Positions 52,801-64,000 of a stretch of 64,000 bases of DNA are shown piece after piece. A model generated the notes under the pieces. It searched no databases and had not been told where the DNA came from. It was given only the letters and a program-made list of their open reading frames with translations. Position 1 is the stretch's first letter. Each line of letters starts with the position of its first letter. A program made the translations under genes and the position numbers. Origin of the DNA: Nereocystis luetkeana (lineage: Eukaryota > Sar > Phaeophyceae > Laminariales > Laminariaceae); contig JARUPZ010000010.1 of NCBI GenBank assembly GCA_031213475.1, forward strand, positions 5,496,776 to 5,560,775, read 5' to 3'.

Positions 52801-55800
52801 GCACAACAGTATATACCTCGCCCGGGAACCGACTGCGAGCTAGAACTTGTGCGGGGAACCCGATCAGCATTCCGCATGTGAAAAACAGAGAGGGGTAGCA
52901 TGCCTTATAGGGTAGTCCCTCAGTTGATTGGTCTATCACAACACACTGCCCCATAATACAGGAAAGCACCCCCGCACCATGCCGTATCTCATTAAACCAA
53001 GAATTACAGCAACAGCACAAACAAAATCACTAACACTAACAGCAACCACCGCCAACAACAACGTCGCCGTCGCCAGCAACACCATCAGCAACCACAAAAC
53101 AATTGCACCACCAACAACCACAAAGGGCCTGCTGCCGCCCTCTCACAACAACACCAACAACGACAGCAAAAAAAAATCCATGTTCTCGAAGCGCGCCAGC
53201 GAATAATTACCTTGACCGCTCGAAGCTTCGCGGGTTGAACGAGTTAACGTCGGAGCATCGGACGAAGGCAGCCTTAGAAGCGCAGCTCAGGCCCAGCACG
53301 CCAACCCCCGCGTACAGCTCGCACACGCCCGAGCCTTCGGGGACCCAGTCGACCACGGCCTCGACGATGCGTTCGAAGTGGTCAAGATTGGCTTGCCGGA
53401 AGAGAGGCGGGCTGAGCACGAGGAAGCAAGAGGGAACGGAAAGAGAGAGGAGGGGGGAGGGAGGGAGGGAGGGAGGGAGGGGGGGAGGGAGGGAAGGATG
53501 GGGGGAGGGAGGGAGGGACCACACATAGATTTTTTTTTGTAATACAACGGTTGCCACAAGAAGCAGAAGGGCCCATTTCTCCCCCGCCTACTCCGCTCAC
53601 GGCTTGATGAATCATCATACATATCACGTTGGGCTGGACGTTGGTTGAACGTTGTAGCCCTCGCTGGTGAAATGTTCCGCCAGATGGTTTGACAGTGCTC
53701 CTTCGTTAACCCTGCGACTAGTGCAGTGTACAGATACCTACAGAAACCGAAATATGACTCCAATTCCTACGCGTTCCGTCCCCCACAAGGGGGGTGCAGC
53801 CCTGAACGGGTGAGTAAGAGCAGACGCTCTCCACGCATTTTGTTTCGACGTGTACCGCATTCCACAAGACAGGCGGACGGGACCGTACGCGCACCCTCAC
53901 GTGCCGCACAGTCAGCATACTGCCGTCGACCGCCCACTCAAAAGGACCTGACCACATTTTGTTTACTAACCCCACTTTAACCAATGGCCAAGCCTTTAAA
54001 ATCAAAGGAAAACCGCCCGTCCGGACGCCGACCATAACAAAAACATGACGGGAATGACGACGATGATTATGATGATTATGATGATGATGATGATGGCGAC
54101 GATGGTGTTCCCACACTAGGTCAACAATCCCTGACCCCTATTACTAGCGCGTGGTCACATAAACGTATATACCTGAAGAAGAAGGGGATTTTGTCTGGCC
54201 CCACCACCTCCTTCAAGTACTCCGGTCCGGAGCAGCGGTGCCAGCTGTGGGGATCTCGACTGAAAATGGCGTTGCCCGGCCCAGTTCTGTTGACGAAAAC
54301 GGCGGTGGCCAATCAGACACGACGGCGACCAATCATAAACGACGAGGGTGACCAGTCGAAAACGACGGCGACCAATACGAAAGGACGGCGACCAATCAGA
54401 AAAGACGGCGACCAGTCAGAAACGACCGTGACCAATCCAAACGGGCCGGCGAGCGGGCGGACAGGCAGACAGACACGCAAGGGCCGAGCACGTGACACAC
54501 AACGAAAAATAGTCGAAACAGAGGAGCGGACGAAGGAGGCAGCCCCCGAGAAGGATGCATAAACCTTGGACCAGCTTCGACAACAAACCGCTTGAAAAAC
54601 ACTCTTTTATCGGGGGCAATTTTTTTTAATAAATAAGCCTATAATTGTTACCCTGAACCCCACCGACCGGGAAAATTCTCGGCATGAAAATGTAACCAGG
54701 CGTTAGCGTGGAACGTCAACCATTTTGTCGAAGCGGGGCCAAAGTGGTAGGCATTCTAGTCGCTACAAAAAACAGCAGAAGAGAAACCGTCGACACTGCA
54801 ACATAAACGACACTAAATCTGTCCAGATATAAAAGGACCATATGTAAGTTAATGTTTAACCCAAACGTAGCTTATATTTACGGCCAAGAGTGGTATTAAC
54901 AGCTTCGGGGGCCCATGGCTGGCAACAACATGAACAAGGGCGAGTAAGTGCGCCTTGACGAAGGAAGCGAGCGCATTCACAGGAAGAGCATGCAGCAGGC
55001 CGCGTATACGATTATCGCCATGCTGCTCCTGCCTGCGCGCATGTCGTGCGGTTCCTTCCACTACTGCAGTTCAGATCGGATATAAAGACCCTAGGTCACA
55101 CCAGCAGCCGATCATAGAGGCTGCTTCGTGAGTGGTCGATGCTAAATCGTACCTGTTAAGTTATTTTCGACGCGCTTTCCTTCTGAAGGTCCCTTAGAGT
55201 CTACACTAATAGCATGCCGATGAGGTGGTCGATCATCTCTCGACCAAGGGTGACACAACTGCTTCCCCCCGCCCCCCCCTATCCCTAAGTACTCCGTCTC
55301 GAAGGGGACGCGTGGTCAATGGTCAACCGACTAAGGCAAGCAACAAATTAGTGTCCCTCCCTGCCTCCCTCGATCATACGACTACGGTCATGCATGCCAT
55401 GAGTACCTCCCCCCCTCCTCCTCCCCTATCCCTCAATGAGATATAGCCCAAACACCCCCCCCTCTCTCAACAAGAGAGCTCCCTGCTTCTGTCAAAACCA
55501 GGGCCTAAAAAAATTAAAAAATAAAACAAAAAACATAAAACGATTAAAAAAAAACAAATGCGGTCGGGTTCACTCGCGAGCAACGTGTGTCCCCCAAACG
55601 CTTGGGACACTACGCCCTCCGTACTGCCACGGTATATACTAGGACATGACATCTCGCTCCCCTACATCCGCGGGACGAAAAAAACCTACGCATAAACGTT
55701 GAAAATAAAGTAGATGCAGGTTTCGTTGGACGAAATAACCCACAGAACTACGCGCAAAAGGTGCTTCAGACGGGGGTGTATACCTGAAGTTGGCCCAAAT

Positions 55801-58800
55801 GCTGTGGAACAGGTCCGGGTAGCTGGAGCGCAGGTCCTTGGCGAGGAGCTGAAGCTTGGGGGTGGCATCGCGGTAGCACTCCTCGTTCCACACAAGCGCG
55901 AGCTGGACCTTTCCGGACGACCTCTCCACAGCCACCTTTCACGGCATTGAACACACACGCACACAACACCGTCAACAAATAACAACAGCAACAACATTAA
56001 CAACAACAAAAACAATAACAGCAGCAACAACAGCAATACATCAACAATACAACATAAAACGTACGATTGCCGTTCTTTGTTAGCGATGACGGGCTGGCCC
56101 GGCCATAACGCAGCGGGTTATGCGAAGGGTCTACAATGCCCCGGGTTTTGTCGATACAACACAAACGCAAGCGCGCATCAGCGATTCCAGGAAAAAACAG
56201 AGCAAAAAACACATAGAAGACCTACCACACCCGAGCGTTCTCGAACAACACATCGCTTTGACTGAGGCGCGGGAGCCTGGGACACGAGCCCGCAGTCCAG
56301 GTCGCCAGCCGCCTCCAAGCACCCATAAACTAACCGACACCCGACACCCACGCCCCGTCCTCACCGCCCCCCGCCCCCCCCCTGCCCCGCTTGCGCCAGC
56401 CAGCCCAGCATGCACTGAGCGAAACCCACTGCACTTTGATCACCTGCACGTAGCGCAGGTTTCCGTCCAGATTTTCCTTCCGAAACCCGGTGACTCCAAT
56501 CTAGCGGCGACACGCACGGTAGGTCCAAAGGTGTGCAAGTCAGTCAGTGGTTGTCACCCGCGTGAGGCCTGAACCAGCGGCGAAACAAAACATTCTACAG
56601 ATTCCAGAAGCGCGCAATAAATCACTTTCAGCATGCAAGGCAACCGAAAAAAAAACACCGAAAAAGTCCTGGGGGCAAAACGGTGTGGAAAATGCGATTT
56701 TTCCCTACGTTTCCTACCCCCCCCCCCCCCCCCCCCGCACCCTGAGTTGGGTTGTTTTATATAGGTTGGGTTGGCGTCGGTTGGCAACGACACTGTAAAA
56801 CATGCCGCTCACTACGTGAGCTAGACAACCAGAGTACGTTTTTTTTTTTTTTGGCAGCCGCCCACAGCTGGTTGTCGAGTTAGACCATTTGTGCGAGGCA
56901 AAGAACCTTTACTTCGCACAATTGGGAATGATCGCATCATGTAGTGTTCAAGGTAAGGCACCCAAGAGGCAGTTACATAGTGCTCCCATTGCTGTCTCTG
57001 GAAACGCCTACACCGGAAATTAAATCAACTCATTGAAGCTGTCATCCGTATGCAAGTCCGCCTCAAAAGCGGTTCTTAGTAGGATGCAGCTCACCCTTCA
57101 TGCGACTCGCCAGACACCTCACGGCGTTTCGCGCTTGGTGCAAGCAATGTCTGCCTGGTCGGTGAAAACCCGACATGCTCCGTCCCGGCATTGTAGGGAT
57201 GCGAGGGTCTCTGGTCATGCGACTACGGCCATGCATGACATCGAGTACATCTCTCCTATCGAGTACACCCCCCTCCCGCACCCTAAGGACGTCTTTCCTT
57301 TTTTTTTCTCCCTCTTTCTGAAATTGGTCTATGCTGCAGCATAGTCGCGCGTCGACAGCGTCAAGAGATGAACGGGGTGCGTGAGTAAGGGGGTGAAAAA
57401 GCAAGGTCGACTGCTCCGCTCCCGGTCCTGATTGCCGTGCGTTGTTCGCCTGGGCGGGGTTCAGCCGCGACCCCGAGACACCACGGAAAGACTGCGTGCG
57501 CCGTAACGTCGCGGCCTCCTATTACGGGGGACCATAGCAAATAGGACCAAATATTGTCATTAAAAATAGTTGAAAAATGTAGTTTTTTGCCTGTACCGTA
57601 GGTCCTACTTACTATGGTCCCCCGAAATACAATCACTAGCGTCTTAACTTTCTTAACAGTAACGTTTCGGGTAAAATCGGTCCGGGGGTAGTTCGTTTGT
57701 CCCCCATCGCGCCCTCCAATAGCGAACGGGAACACGTGTGTATCGTTTCTCCCTCCCAGCCCAATCTACTGCTCTCAATAAGTCCGCTCGCCCTGCGAAA
57801 AAAAAAGAAACATACCCGACGTCATTGCGTCGTCGTTGACGCCGCCCAAAAACTCAAAACAGCTTAACCCCTACGGATGTGTAGAGATATATAGCGACCA
57901 GCACAACGGTTGACATATTGGGTGTTACGAACGGTGTAAGATCAGCGTGAGCGCTTATTCATATTGTACCTCGGACACAAATCAATTCGCGTCTGCCCCC
58001 CACCACCGCGGCGGGCGTTGGTGTAAGCATGCTTCTGTAGTAGTCACTTTTGACCGTCAATTCCTCCCTCTCTAAGCCCCCAACAGGTTTCACGGACATC
58101 CATTGTTGTTCTTTGCTTGCCAAGCCTGTCCTGCTTCGCCCTGCATGAAGCCCCTTTCGTTCTTTTGAAAAAAACGAAACAAAAAATAACTGCCCATGTG
58201 AAAACGGTTCACGTTTCGCACCTTTCTCGCGGAAGCTTGGACTGCTTCCACCGCGGCATTTACCGAGGGGTGGTGCACCCGACACTCCGGTATCCCCACC
58301 ACGTCATGCGACCCGAGCCTGAACAACCCCAACTCCACGCCCCCCCACTTCGACACCGGCTTCGTCGCCAGCTTGGCCACCGTTCGCCACGCCAGGGGGT
58401 CGCAGCCGTGGATGACGTGGGGTTCGAAATCCCGCGCCGCTTTTGATCCCCCGCGAGCCCTCGCCCCGGAGGCGTGAAGGTTGTCCATAAAAGAGCTGCA
58501 GGGTTTTTTTTGTTTGGTTTGGCGTGTGGACGGGGGGGGCGACGGGGCGGCGTCGGTGTAACTGCCGTAAGAACAGTGAATGAGCCGTGCGAACGGGGCG
58601 TTCGATGAATGGACCCCTTCTGTTTTGTTTTTTTACGGGCGGTCCCGTGCGCAACATCGGTTTGCCCTGAGCTATGAATGCAGCCGCAGTTAGTTTCATG
58701 TGGTGTGGTGGGCGGTAGGCTTCGTGGTGACGCGGTCGCCTCCACTAATATAGGGCTGCCAGTCGACCGCCCAGAAAAACAAAGGCTACGGGACACCTCC

Positions 58801-60897
58801 CCCCCCCCCCCTCCCTCGCTCCCTTCCTCCGTCCCTCCCTCCCTCCCTGCCCCCGGCGCACCTGGAATCGACCATTATCGGCGTCTCGTCGAAGCGGCGG
58901 TCGAACTCACAACCGGGGCACACGTTAAAGTGCTTGCATCTTAGCTCGTCACCCTCTTTAGGGAGCGATGTCTCCTTCCACGCTGCGTCAAGACCTACCC
59001 CCGCCGCCGCCGCCCCTCCCCTGCCCCCGCCGGCACCACCGCGGCCGCCACCTCTGCCCCCCCTGCCCAGCTTGCCCCAGTTCATCATCGCCACCTTGTC
59101 CTTCTTTTCCTCGTAGGCAGTCTGTTTTGTGTGTTAGGGTGGGGTGAGGCATGGGGTGAAGAATAGGGAGGGGGGGGCGGAGGGGCTTTTTCAGAGTCGT
59201 TTCCTGGTAGGTGGAAGGAAAAAAGGATGAGAGCGTAAAAGAGACGGATTGACTGATAACAACATAAGAATTCTACTTTGTAGTATCGGCTCTACAGCCG
59301 GTATTGCTGCTGCTGTCATTGTAACAGCGACGCCATAGCAGTGACAGGTGACAAGGTGCCCGTCTACATGGATGTGCAGCAACAGCAGCAGCAACAGCGG
59401 CACCAGGTCCAAGCAACCTACAAGCATATGGCGTGCGCATACATATTTGTACCTGCAAAAAGCGGCAGAGAGTGGCGATACTCGTGTATAGCGCTTGGGG
59501 CTACATGCCCACCTTCAAGGCCTCTCTTGGTCACAGCGCTACGCATGAATGTATAGCGGTGCTCCCATGATTACCCTTCTGTCTCTGCAACTGCAACACC
59601 AACCACACGAGAACTACTGGTACAGGCACAGCTACACCCTGTTATGATATGCAGCACACAGCACACAGCAAGCAGCACACCGCGTACGACCACAAACCGG
59701 TAAACAGGTATGGTGCGGGTATATATACCAGGTACATGATAGCGCAATGTGCCACACTACATCCTATATGTCAAGTACACAATATTCAGCGGCGACCCAG
59801 CAAGCATCGGCAGGAGTCACGAAGTCGATGTTGTACTTTTGATGTGCGGTGTACGGTGTAGGCGCGGCGGCGCGACTCCGACTACTCGTAAACACGCAGC
59901 AGCGTCCGTCAGCAGCAAGCAGCTGGTCAGCAGCAGCAGCACCTACACAGCAAACTATGTCGGCAGACGGTGCTGTCACCCCTTGACCGACGGCGCTAAG
60001 GAAAATGCCTCGACGGGCATGCCTTGACGGCAAAAACCGAGGACAAGGAGTAAAAATCCCCGTCTTTTGGGGAAAGCCCTGACCATATCGTTGTATTTTC
60101 CTTTGTCCTGACTGCTGACAGTCTATGTCTGCCTTGGTCGCAGCTGCTGATGTGCTGTGCCGGTGCTCTGGTGCTGGCACGCAGCAAGCAGCATACAACA
60201 TACGTGAGCAAATCGGGGTTTCCACGAAGAAAATGAGAAGCTGTTTCTAGGGGGGATATAGGACAATCCGTCTCGACGGATGGAATGGCCTTGACGGACG
60301 CCCTTGACTGACTGCTTGGCGGTTGCCCGTATTTGCTGCATCAGCAGTTACTATATTCAACACAAGTACGATAGTGGCCGCAAACTACAAAACAGCAGTG
60401 CAATACGAAAGGCTACCCGGAAGGCAGTACAGCAGTAGGCCCCTTACCTCCGCCGGCGATGCGGGGTCTAGGATGCGGCGCACTTTCTTGCCCACCCCAT
60501 TCCGAGACGCAGGCCCGCCAGTGGCTCCGCGCTTTGCTCGAGTCGAGCCCATCATCGTCACCACCCCTCTCCTCACCGAAGACGTATCAATCGTCACACG
60601 ATGTCTCTCCCGAGCTTCAAGCAGGCAGTTCGCCCCGCGAGCGTTTGTGCTGAACCTTCTGTGCGTAGAGGGACCCCCAACCCCGGTGGCAAAGCACACA
60701 CCAGAGGTCTGACATCGGGGGGAGCGGGCGCAGGCCGTCGCTACAGTGGTAGTGGTGCTCGTCGCGGATTCAACAGCAAAGCTACCACCGCCACCACCGG
60801 TCATTTTACTGAGCGAGGCTCGGCATTCAAGCCAGCAGCAGCACACTAACGCCAGAATAAATACGAGGGAAGCTCCGTCCGGAGTGGGGCGCGGCAT
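49806..60897 (-). CDS. RNA (uracil-C5)-methyltransferase, TrmA/RumA family
   Basis: Nine minus-strand exons: 60897-60448, 59121-58862, 58495-58222, 56500-56444, 55935-55784, 54286-54173, 53411-53211, 51632-51512, 50021-49806. All are GT-AG with consistent phases and give about 614 residues. The enzyme transfers methyl from S-adenosylmethionine to C5 of a uridine in tRNA or rRNA; which one is unknown. Visible: an Arg/Gly tract (about 169-186), the iron-sulphur cysteines CKHFNVCPGC (212, 218, 221) with a probable fourth in IPEC (308), LGLFRLGSHDVV, LRYV, FRQAN (about 440), the SAM loop ELYAGVGVLGL (about 467), VDPPRK-GLD (about 538-546), the nucleophile in YVSCG (Cys 572) and the base in HIE (Glu 607). 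Every catalytic element is intact. The N-terminus has a hydrophobic stretch (LVFILALVCCCWLE) that may be a targeting sequence, or translation may start at the later Met in SKMTGG. It converges with the ankyrin gene. Confidence 0.92.
51491..51632 (-). CDS. Methyltransferase exon 8 with tandem alternative donor
   Basis: The exon 51632-51512 ends IVDPPRK at CGAAAG-GTAAGA. A second CCTCGAAAG-GTAAAA stands 21 bases further along the minus strand (donor after 51491). Using it would add V-R-H-P-P-R-K in frame, with no stop, before the next exon's GLDTG. The first donor is the better match to consensus and keeps the family motif DPPRKGL, so it is taken as the main form. Confidence 0.7.
52387..52705. 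repeat. (GGGTT)n pentanucleotide block
   Basis: About 60 units of GGGTT with few interruptions, mostly at the edges (GGTTAGGTTGAG). It lies in the methyltransferase intron 51633-53210. Shorter patches of the same repeat are at 46340-46385 and 15205-15300. Confidence 0.95.
53440..53530. repeat. GGGA-rich purine tract beside the acceptor of exon 53411-53211
   Basis: On the minus strand it is a long CCCTCCCT pyrimidine tract upstream of the CTCAG acceptor, so it may serve as a strong polypyrimidine tract for exon 7 of the methyltransferase. Confidence 0.7.
54298..54438. repeat. 21-bp minisatellite with CCAAT in each unit
   Basis: About seven units of ACGACGGCGACCAATCAGAA with small changes, directly upstream (minus strand) of exon 54286-54173. 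Confidence 0.85.
56444..56500 (-). CDS. Methyltransferase exon 4: 57-bp microexon
   Basis: It reads IGVTGFRKENLDGNLRYVQ and joins ARK to VAVERSSGK in phase 0. Acceptor CGCTAG-ATT, donor GTGCAG-GTG. L-R-Y-V/L is a conserved element of the central domain, so skipping it would delete part of the fold. Confidence 0.82.
56757..57285 (+). repeat. Dispersed repeat F, second long copy
   Basis: Full-length partner of 11385-11935, with a shorter T run (56839-56852 against 11467-11491) and the same C-rich end. It lies in the methyltransferase intron 56501-58221. Confidence 0.82.
57519..57629. mobile_element. MITE family A copy
   Basis: CTATTACGGGGGACCATAGC ... ACTATGGTCCCCCGAAATA, in the 1.7-kb intron 56501-58221 of the methyltransferase gene. 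It is the only clear copy in that gene. Confidence 0.82.
58222..58495 (-). CDS. Methyltransferase exon 3: iron-sulphur and substrate-binding part
   Basis: It encodes SFMDNLHAS, DFEPHVIHGC, WRTVAKLATK, VELGLFRLGSHDVV and GIPECRVHHPSVN (about residues 237-328). The Cys in IPEC corresponds to the fourth iron-sulphur ligand of RumA, and WR..AKL is a conserved strand of the family. Ends are CTGCAG-C and AGAAAG-GTGCGA. Confidence 0.88.
60448..60897 (-). CDS. Methyltransferase exon 1: N-terminal extension with hydrophobic leader
   Basis: 150 codons from MPRPTPDGAS to ILDPASPAE, ending in phase 0 at a GTAAGG donor. After the hydrophobic stretch (about residues 11-25) it is Thr/Ser/Arg-rich with few acidic residues, like an organelle transit region. 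No Phe-Ala-Pro-type plastid cleavage motif follows the hydrophobic core, so a mitochondrial or ER route, or a downstream start, cannot be excluded. This exon is not part of the conserved enzyme fold and is the least certain piece of the gene. Confidence 0.68.
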
Positions 60898-61939
60898 GCC
60901 ACCTGTTGTCCACGTGGTTGGTGTCGCTATCGTCTGGGTATCAATCAGCAGATCACCAGCAGCATTATCTCACATGATCCGAGGGGTTTCGAGATATTTT
61001 CGAAGCGTTTTTCGAAACTCGAAACCGTTACGTACGATACTTATCTGATGACCGTTACAAGTTTGAAATGTAAAAAACGGTCCGTGTGTGGTCGTGTGTG
61101 GCGTATCTTCAGCGTGTCAGCGTCGCATGTCGTGCATCGCAAACTGGTATTATACTGGTGCACCAGGTATATCATCTACGTATATAGATCGCACACCATA
61201 ACAAATCGTCGTCAGAGGAGGCTTTCTTCCCACAAGGATATGTACACATCATCCAAGCCCTCAGCGTTGTGAGCTCTCCCCCGCCCCCCCTCTTCTAGAA
61301 CTCCCTTCTCCCCCTAACCTCCCTCGCATGTAGACTGAATGATGGTGAGTGAAACAGCGGTGGGCTACGTACCCCGAAGCGTTTTGTACCATGATGACAT
61401 GAATGTTGCTGTCAATCATGATAATGAAGAAGGGGGGGGGGTCATATCATCATCGATGTTTCTCTACGACTACGACGAGAGTATGTATACAGCAACCACA
61501 TCATCAACAACCGGCGCCAATCAATGTTTTGTGGAGCTATACACCCAATCCCAGTAGTATAATCGTAATGCTAGGATCGTAGAGTTGGTAGAATATCCAC
61601 CGTCGCAGCCGACTAACGTTGTTATATTTCTTGTATCAGGACTATGATACACAGTCTGTGTGATCGTGAATGAATATAGTATATCACATATTGCGGTCTG
61701 TTCCACATGTCGACGGCATATATATATACTACATCTAGACGGACGGGTCCTATTACGCAGCTTGCAAAATTGAGTGTCAGCTATTTAATCAGTCGAATTC
61801 ACAACGCTGATGTATGTTATAACATTGTAAGATACTACCTGGACGGATTTCCGAAGCAGCACTGACTATATATATATATATTGATTCACGATCAGACTGA
61901 CTGGTATGATTATAAACCTACCTACATACATATTTCTCT

Positions 61940-62700
61940 CTGAGAGTGCTTGGTTGGCAGATCCCTGGCCTCTCAACAGAGCTCCCCCTTGGACACCGTC
62001 TCCTTCCATTACTTGCCGGCGAGAGTCCTTTTTTCCTTTATTCTTCTTTCGTTTTGTGTGCGTGCGTGTACCCAGAGCGCGGCACCGCGGGCGAGCCCGG
62101 CGCCGTCGCGGGTGTCAGCGGATGCTGGCGGGTGAGCGGGGAGTGGACGGAGTGCGGTCGCCGTTTTGTTGGCTAGGCGTCTCGTGCCCATCGAGACACG
62201 TGGGGAGCATGGATGGGCTATATCTGGTCTCCTGGTGTGGGGTGTGGCCCAGGTTATAGTATGCACGAGTCTATAAGGGCCGTTTGGTTGTGCAAAATAT
62301 AATTCAAGCGGTGCTTATTTTTGCGACCAAGCTGAAGTTCACAGAGAGAGCTACGCAGTCTGAGCACCAACATTGTCCAGCTGGCGAACGACGGCCGCGG
62401 TGAGCACCGGGCTTCATGCGAGGCGGGCGACGGGGCTCACTGTTGCAGAGAGGGAGGAAAGCTTTACCCGGACCGAATCGGTGGCGAGGTGGTCACGAGA
62501 GGGGCGGGCGGCGAGAGGGGCGGGCGGGCAGGCTGAGAGAGTAGCTCTGCCGTTCGAGTTTTTCCCTCTTGATCGGTGCTCCAACCAGGCAGAAACTAAT
62601 TGCAGGATGAGGGGGCACGGCAATTTGTTTCTTTCTGAATTTTTCGGTTTTATTTTCAGTGTTTTTGCGGTGGTGCTGTGCCGTGCTTTCTCTTTCTTAG
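61940..62700. repeat. Dispersed repeat E: third copy
   Basis: Same order of blocks as 2790-3840 (ATCCCTGGCCTCTCA, GTGTGCGTGCGTGT, CATCGAGACACG, TCAAGCGGTGCTTATTTTTG, CGAACGACGGCCGCGGTGAG), more diverged. Element D begins immediately after it. Confidence 0.8.
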
Positions 62701-63430
62701 GGTCGTTTCTAACGACAGAGTGAAATAGCAAAAAACTTGCTATTTTGGCAAGTCATCCTTCCCGTAAAGTTGCCAAAACCTTCTATCGTGAAACACTGCA
62801 CATGTGGCAATATTTGGCAAGTGTTCGCAACAAACATAAAGAGTTTTCGTCAAACCCCTTGCAGCAGCAGCAGTAGGTAGCCGACGGCACGCCAACGCGC
62901 TCTATGGAGTAAATAAATGCTGCCGCAGAAAGGACTCCAGGCGCAGTCAACGTACCTCAGAGGTCGGCAGTTCTTCCAACCCAGCCAAAATCCCTTTGGA
63001 AAAGCTGGGACGACTGGGAAAAGCTGGGACGGCTGCTGTTTGTGATTCTGTTTTAGCCCCCGCACAAAACGATACCCATGCCCCATCCACCTACGGCTCA
63101 CGGCCAGTGCCGCCAGCCCTATCATCGCTGTGATCAATGCCACCGGGTATATCCTTCGTATTTCCCTCTATTCCACAAGTTAGAGCGAGTCTAGTCTACG
63201 TGCGTCGTGGGGTGGTCTGGTTTGTACAGCCTTGCGTAAGCGTTCTTGGGGGCTAAAATAGCAAATAATAGCAAATATCGCTTTCCATAAACTTGCCAAC
63301 GAAGCAGAACGGAAATATCCAAAAAAAACTTCGACAAGTTTTTTGCTATTTTGGCAAGTCCACATTTCCATAAACTTGCTATTTTGGCAAATAATTTGCC
63401 AAATATGTGTCGTTAGAAAAGCCCCTTAGG
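62697..63430. mobile_element. TIR element D, about 730 bp
   Basis: The outer ends TTAGGGTCGTTTCTAACGAC and its near complement (GTCGTTAGAAAAGCCCCTTA) flank many AACTTGCTATTTTGGCAAGT-type motifs at both ends. A 97-codon minus frame (63143-62850) lies inside; I do not recognise it. A related end, TAGGCCCGTTCCTAACGAAC, starts at 63427, so a second element appears to abut it. Confidence 0.62.
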
Positions 63431-64000
63431 CCCGTTCCTAACGAACCAAAAAAAAGACACGATTCGTGATTTTTTGGCATGCCAAAATATCACGATCCGT
63501 GACATTTCAGTTCAAACGAAAAAGGCCGAAAAACGTCACGTTTCGAAATATTTTCAAATTAATAGTGAAAATTCCGATATTTCAAACCCAACGGTTTTTG
63601 CGGGGGTAGCGAACTCTCGCGAGTGGGGCACGCTCTGGCCGAGCCGGGCCGACCGCGCCTGGCCCGGCCCGTGGTATATTCGAATCACGGGCCGAAGCCT
63701 GACCCAGCCTGCGAGATTCCTATTTCATCGACCGTCGGCCAAGCCCGGTTCGCGGCGTTCCATCTCTCAGGGCGTCTCTGTCCGGCCTGGCCTGTGACAG
63801 GTCATTTTCGCGTTTGTCTTCAAGCTGTGGCTCCTCCTCCTCGAAATTTGGAGGCCGCAACCTGCTCGTTAGCCCGCGCTCAGCGGTGTCTTTGGGTAGC
63901 CGCCCGTTGTTGTGAAGGTGTTACCTACTGAGCTATAGGGGTAAATGATCGATCGATTACCCAGCCCAAGGTAATCCTTATAACATTCTCCCCCCCTCTG

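Larger units (their letters stand above)
60898..64000. other. Right-hand flank: repeats only
   Basis: Upstream of the methyltransferase start. Short TATATA runs (61870-61882), repeat E copy 3, element D and a second abutting element are seen. Near the right edge the minus strand (63940-63830) has CTATAGCTCAGTAGGTAACA, like a tRNA A box, and a poor B-box match, possibly a tRNA-derived SINE head. No gene was recognised. Confidence 0.5.

Noticed and set aside
52473-52901. Long NPTQPNPTQP / GWVGLGWVGL frames
   Set aside because: Direct translations of the (GGGTT)n repeat, open in several frames on both strands.
1-64000. rRNA genes and intact tRNA genes
   Set aside because: No conserved rRNA core or foldable tRNA with both boxes was found by eye. 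Only a degenerate A-box-like sequence near 63.93 kb was seen.

Overview
The window is a piece of a eukaryotic nuclear genome, most likely a stramenopile alga and probably a brown alga of the Ectocarpus type. The evidence is spliced genes with many short exons and long GT-AG introns, an N-terminal leader with an F-A-I-P motif like those of secondary plastids, mixed base composition with long poly-C/poly-G tracts, many short inverted-repeat elements, and a 100-N scaffold gap (37586-37685). I could not run a similarity search, so the organism is an inference.

Three protein genes can be assembled exon by exon with matching phases. (1) Minus strand, 574-8981 and probably from about 15000: a membrane-anchored FAD/NAD(P) oxidoreductase of the cytochrome-b5-reductase superfamily. 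Its C-terminus runs off the left edge. (2) Plus strand, 16831-46253: 17 exons encoding about 853 residues, with a signal peptide, a cysteine-rich beta-trefoil-like region, a long ankyrin-repeat array and a C-terminal KTEL. One exon has an extra G in a homopolymer. (3) Minus strand, 49806-60897: nine exons encoding about 614 residues, an RNA (uracil-C5)-methyltransferase of the TrmA/RumA family with iron-sulphur cysteines, an RGG tract, DPPRK and the catalytic cysteine. Genes 1 and 2 appear divergent across about 15.0-16.8 kb. Genes 2 and 3 converge on 46.3-49.8 kb.

Introns and intergenic DNA are full of repeats: about 12 copies of a 105-bp inverted-repeat MITE, a second palindromic MITE, a TIR element of about 800-880 bp (two copies), a 520-bp dispersed element whose short tail copies end in poly-C, a 0.8-1-kb repeat (three copies), minisatellites and a pentanucleotide (GGGTT)n block. 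The most striking array is ten units at about 400-bp spacing (26.1-29.9 kb), each with two conserved blocks around a variable linker. It lies in the 5.3-kb intron 5 of gene 2, which has a GC donor.

The most unusual pattern is recurrent. In all three genes, exon ends with their splice junctions are repeated as decayed local copies in the adjacent intron ('splice-junction echoes'). One such copy, in the methyltransferase, is an intact donor that could add seven residues in frame inside the catalytic motif.
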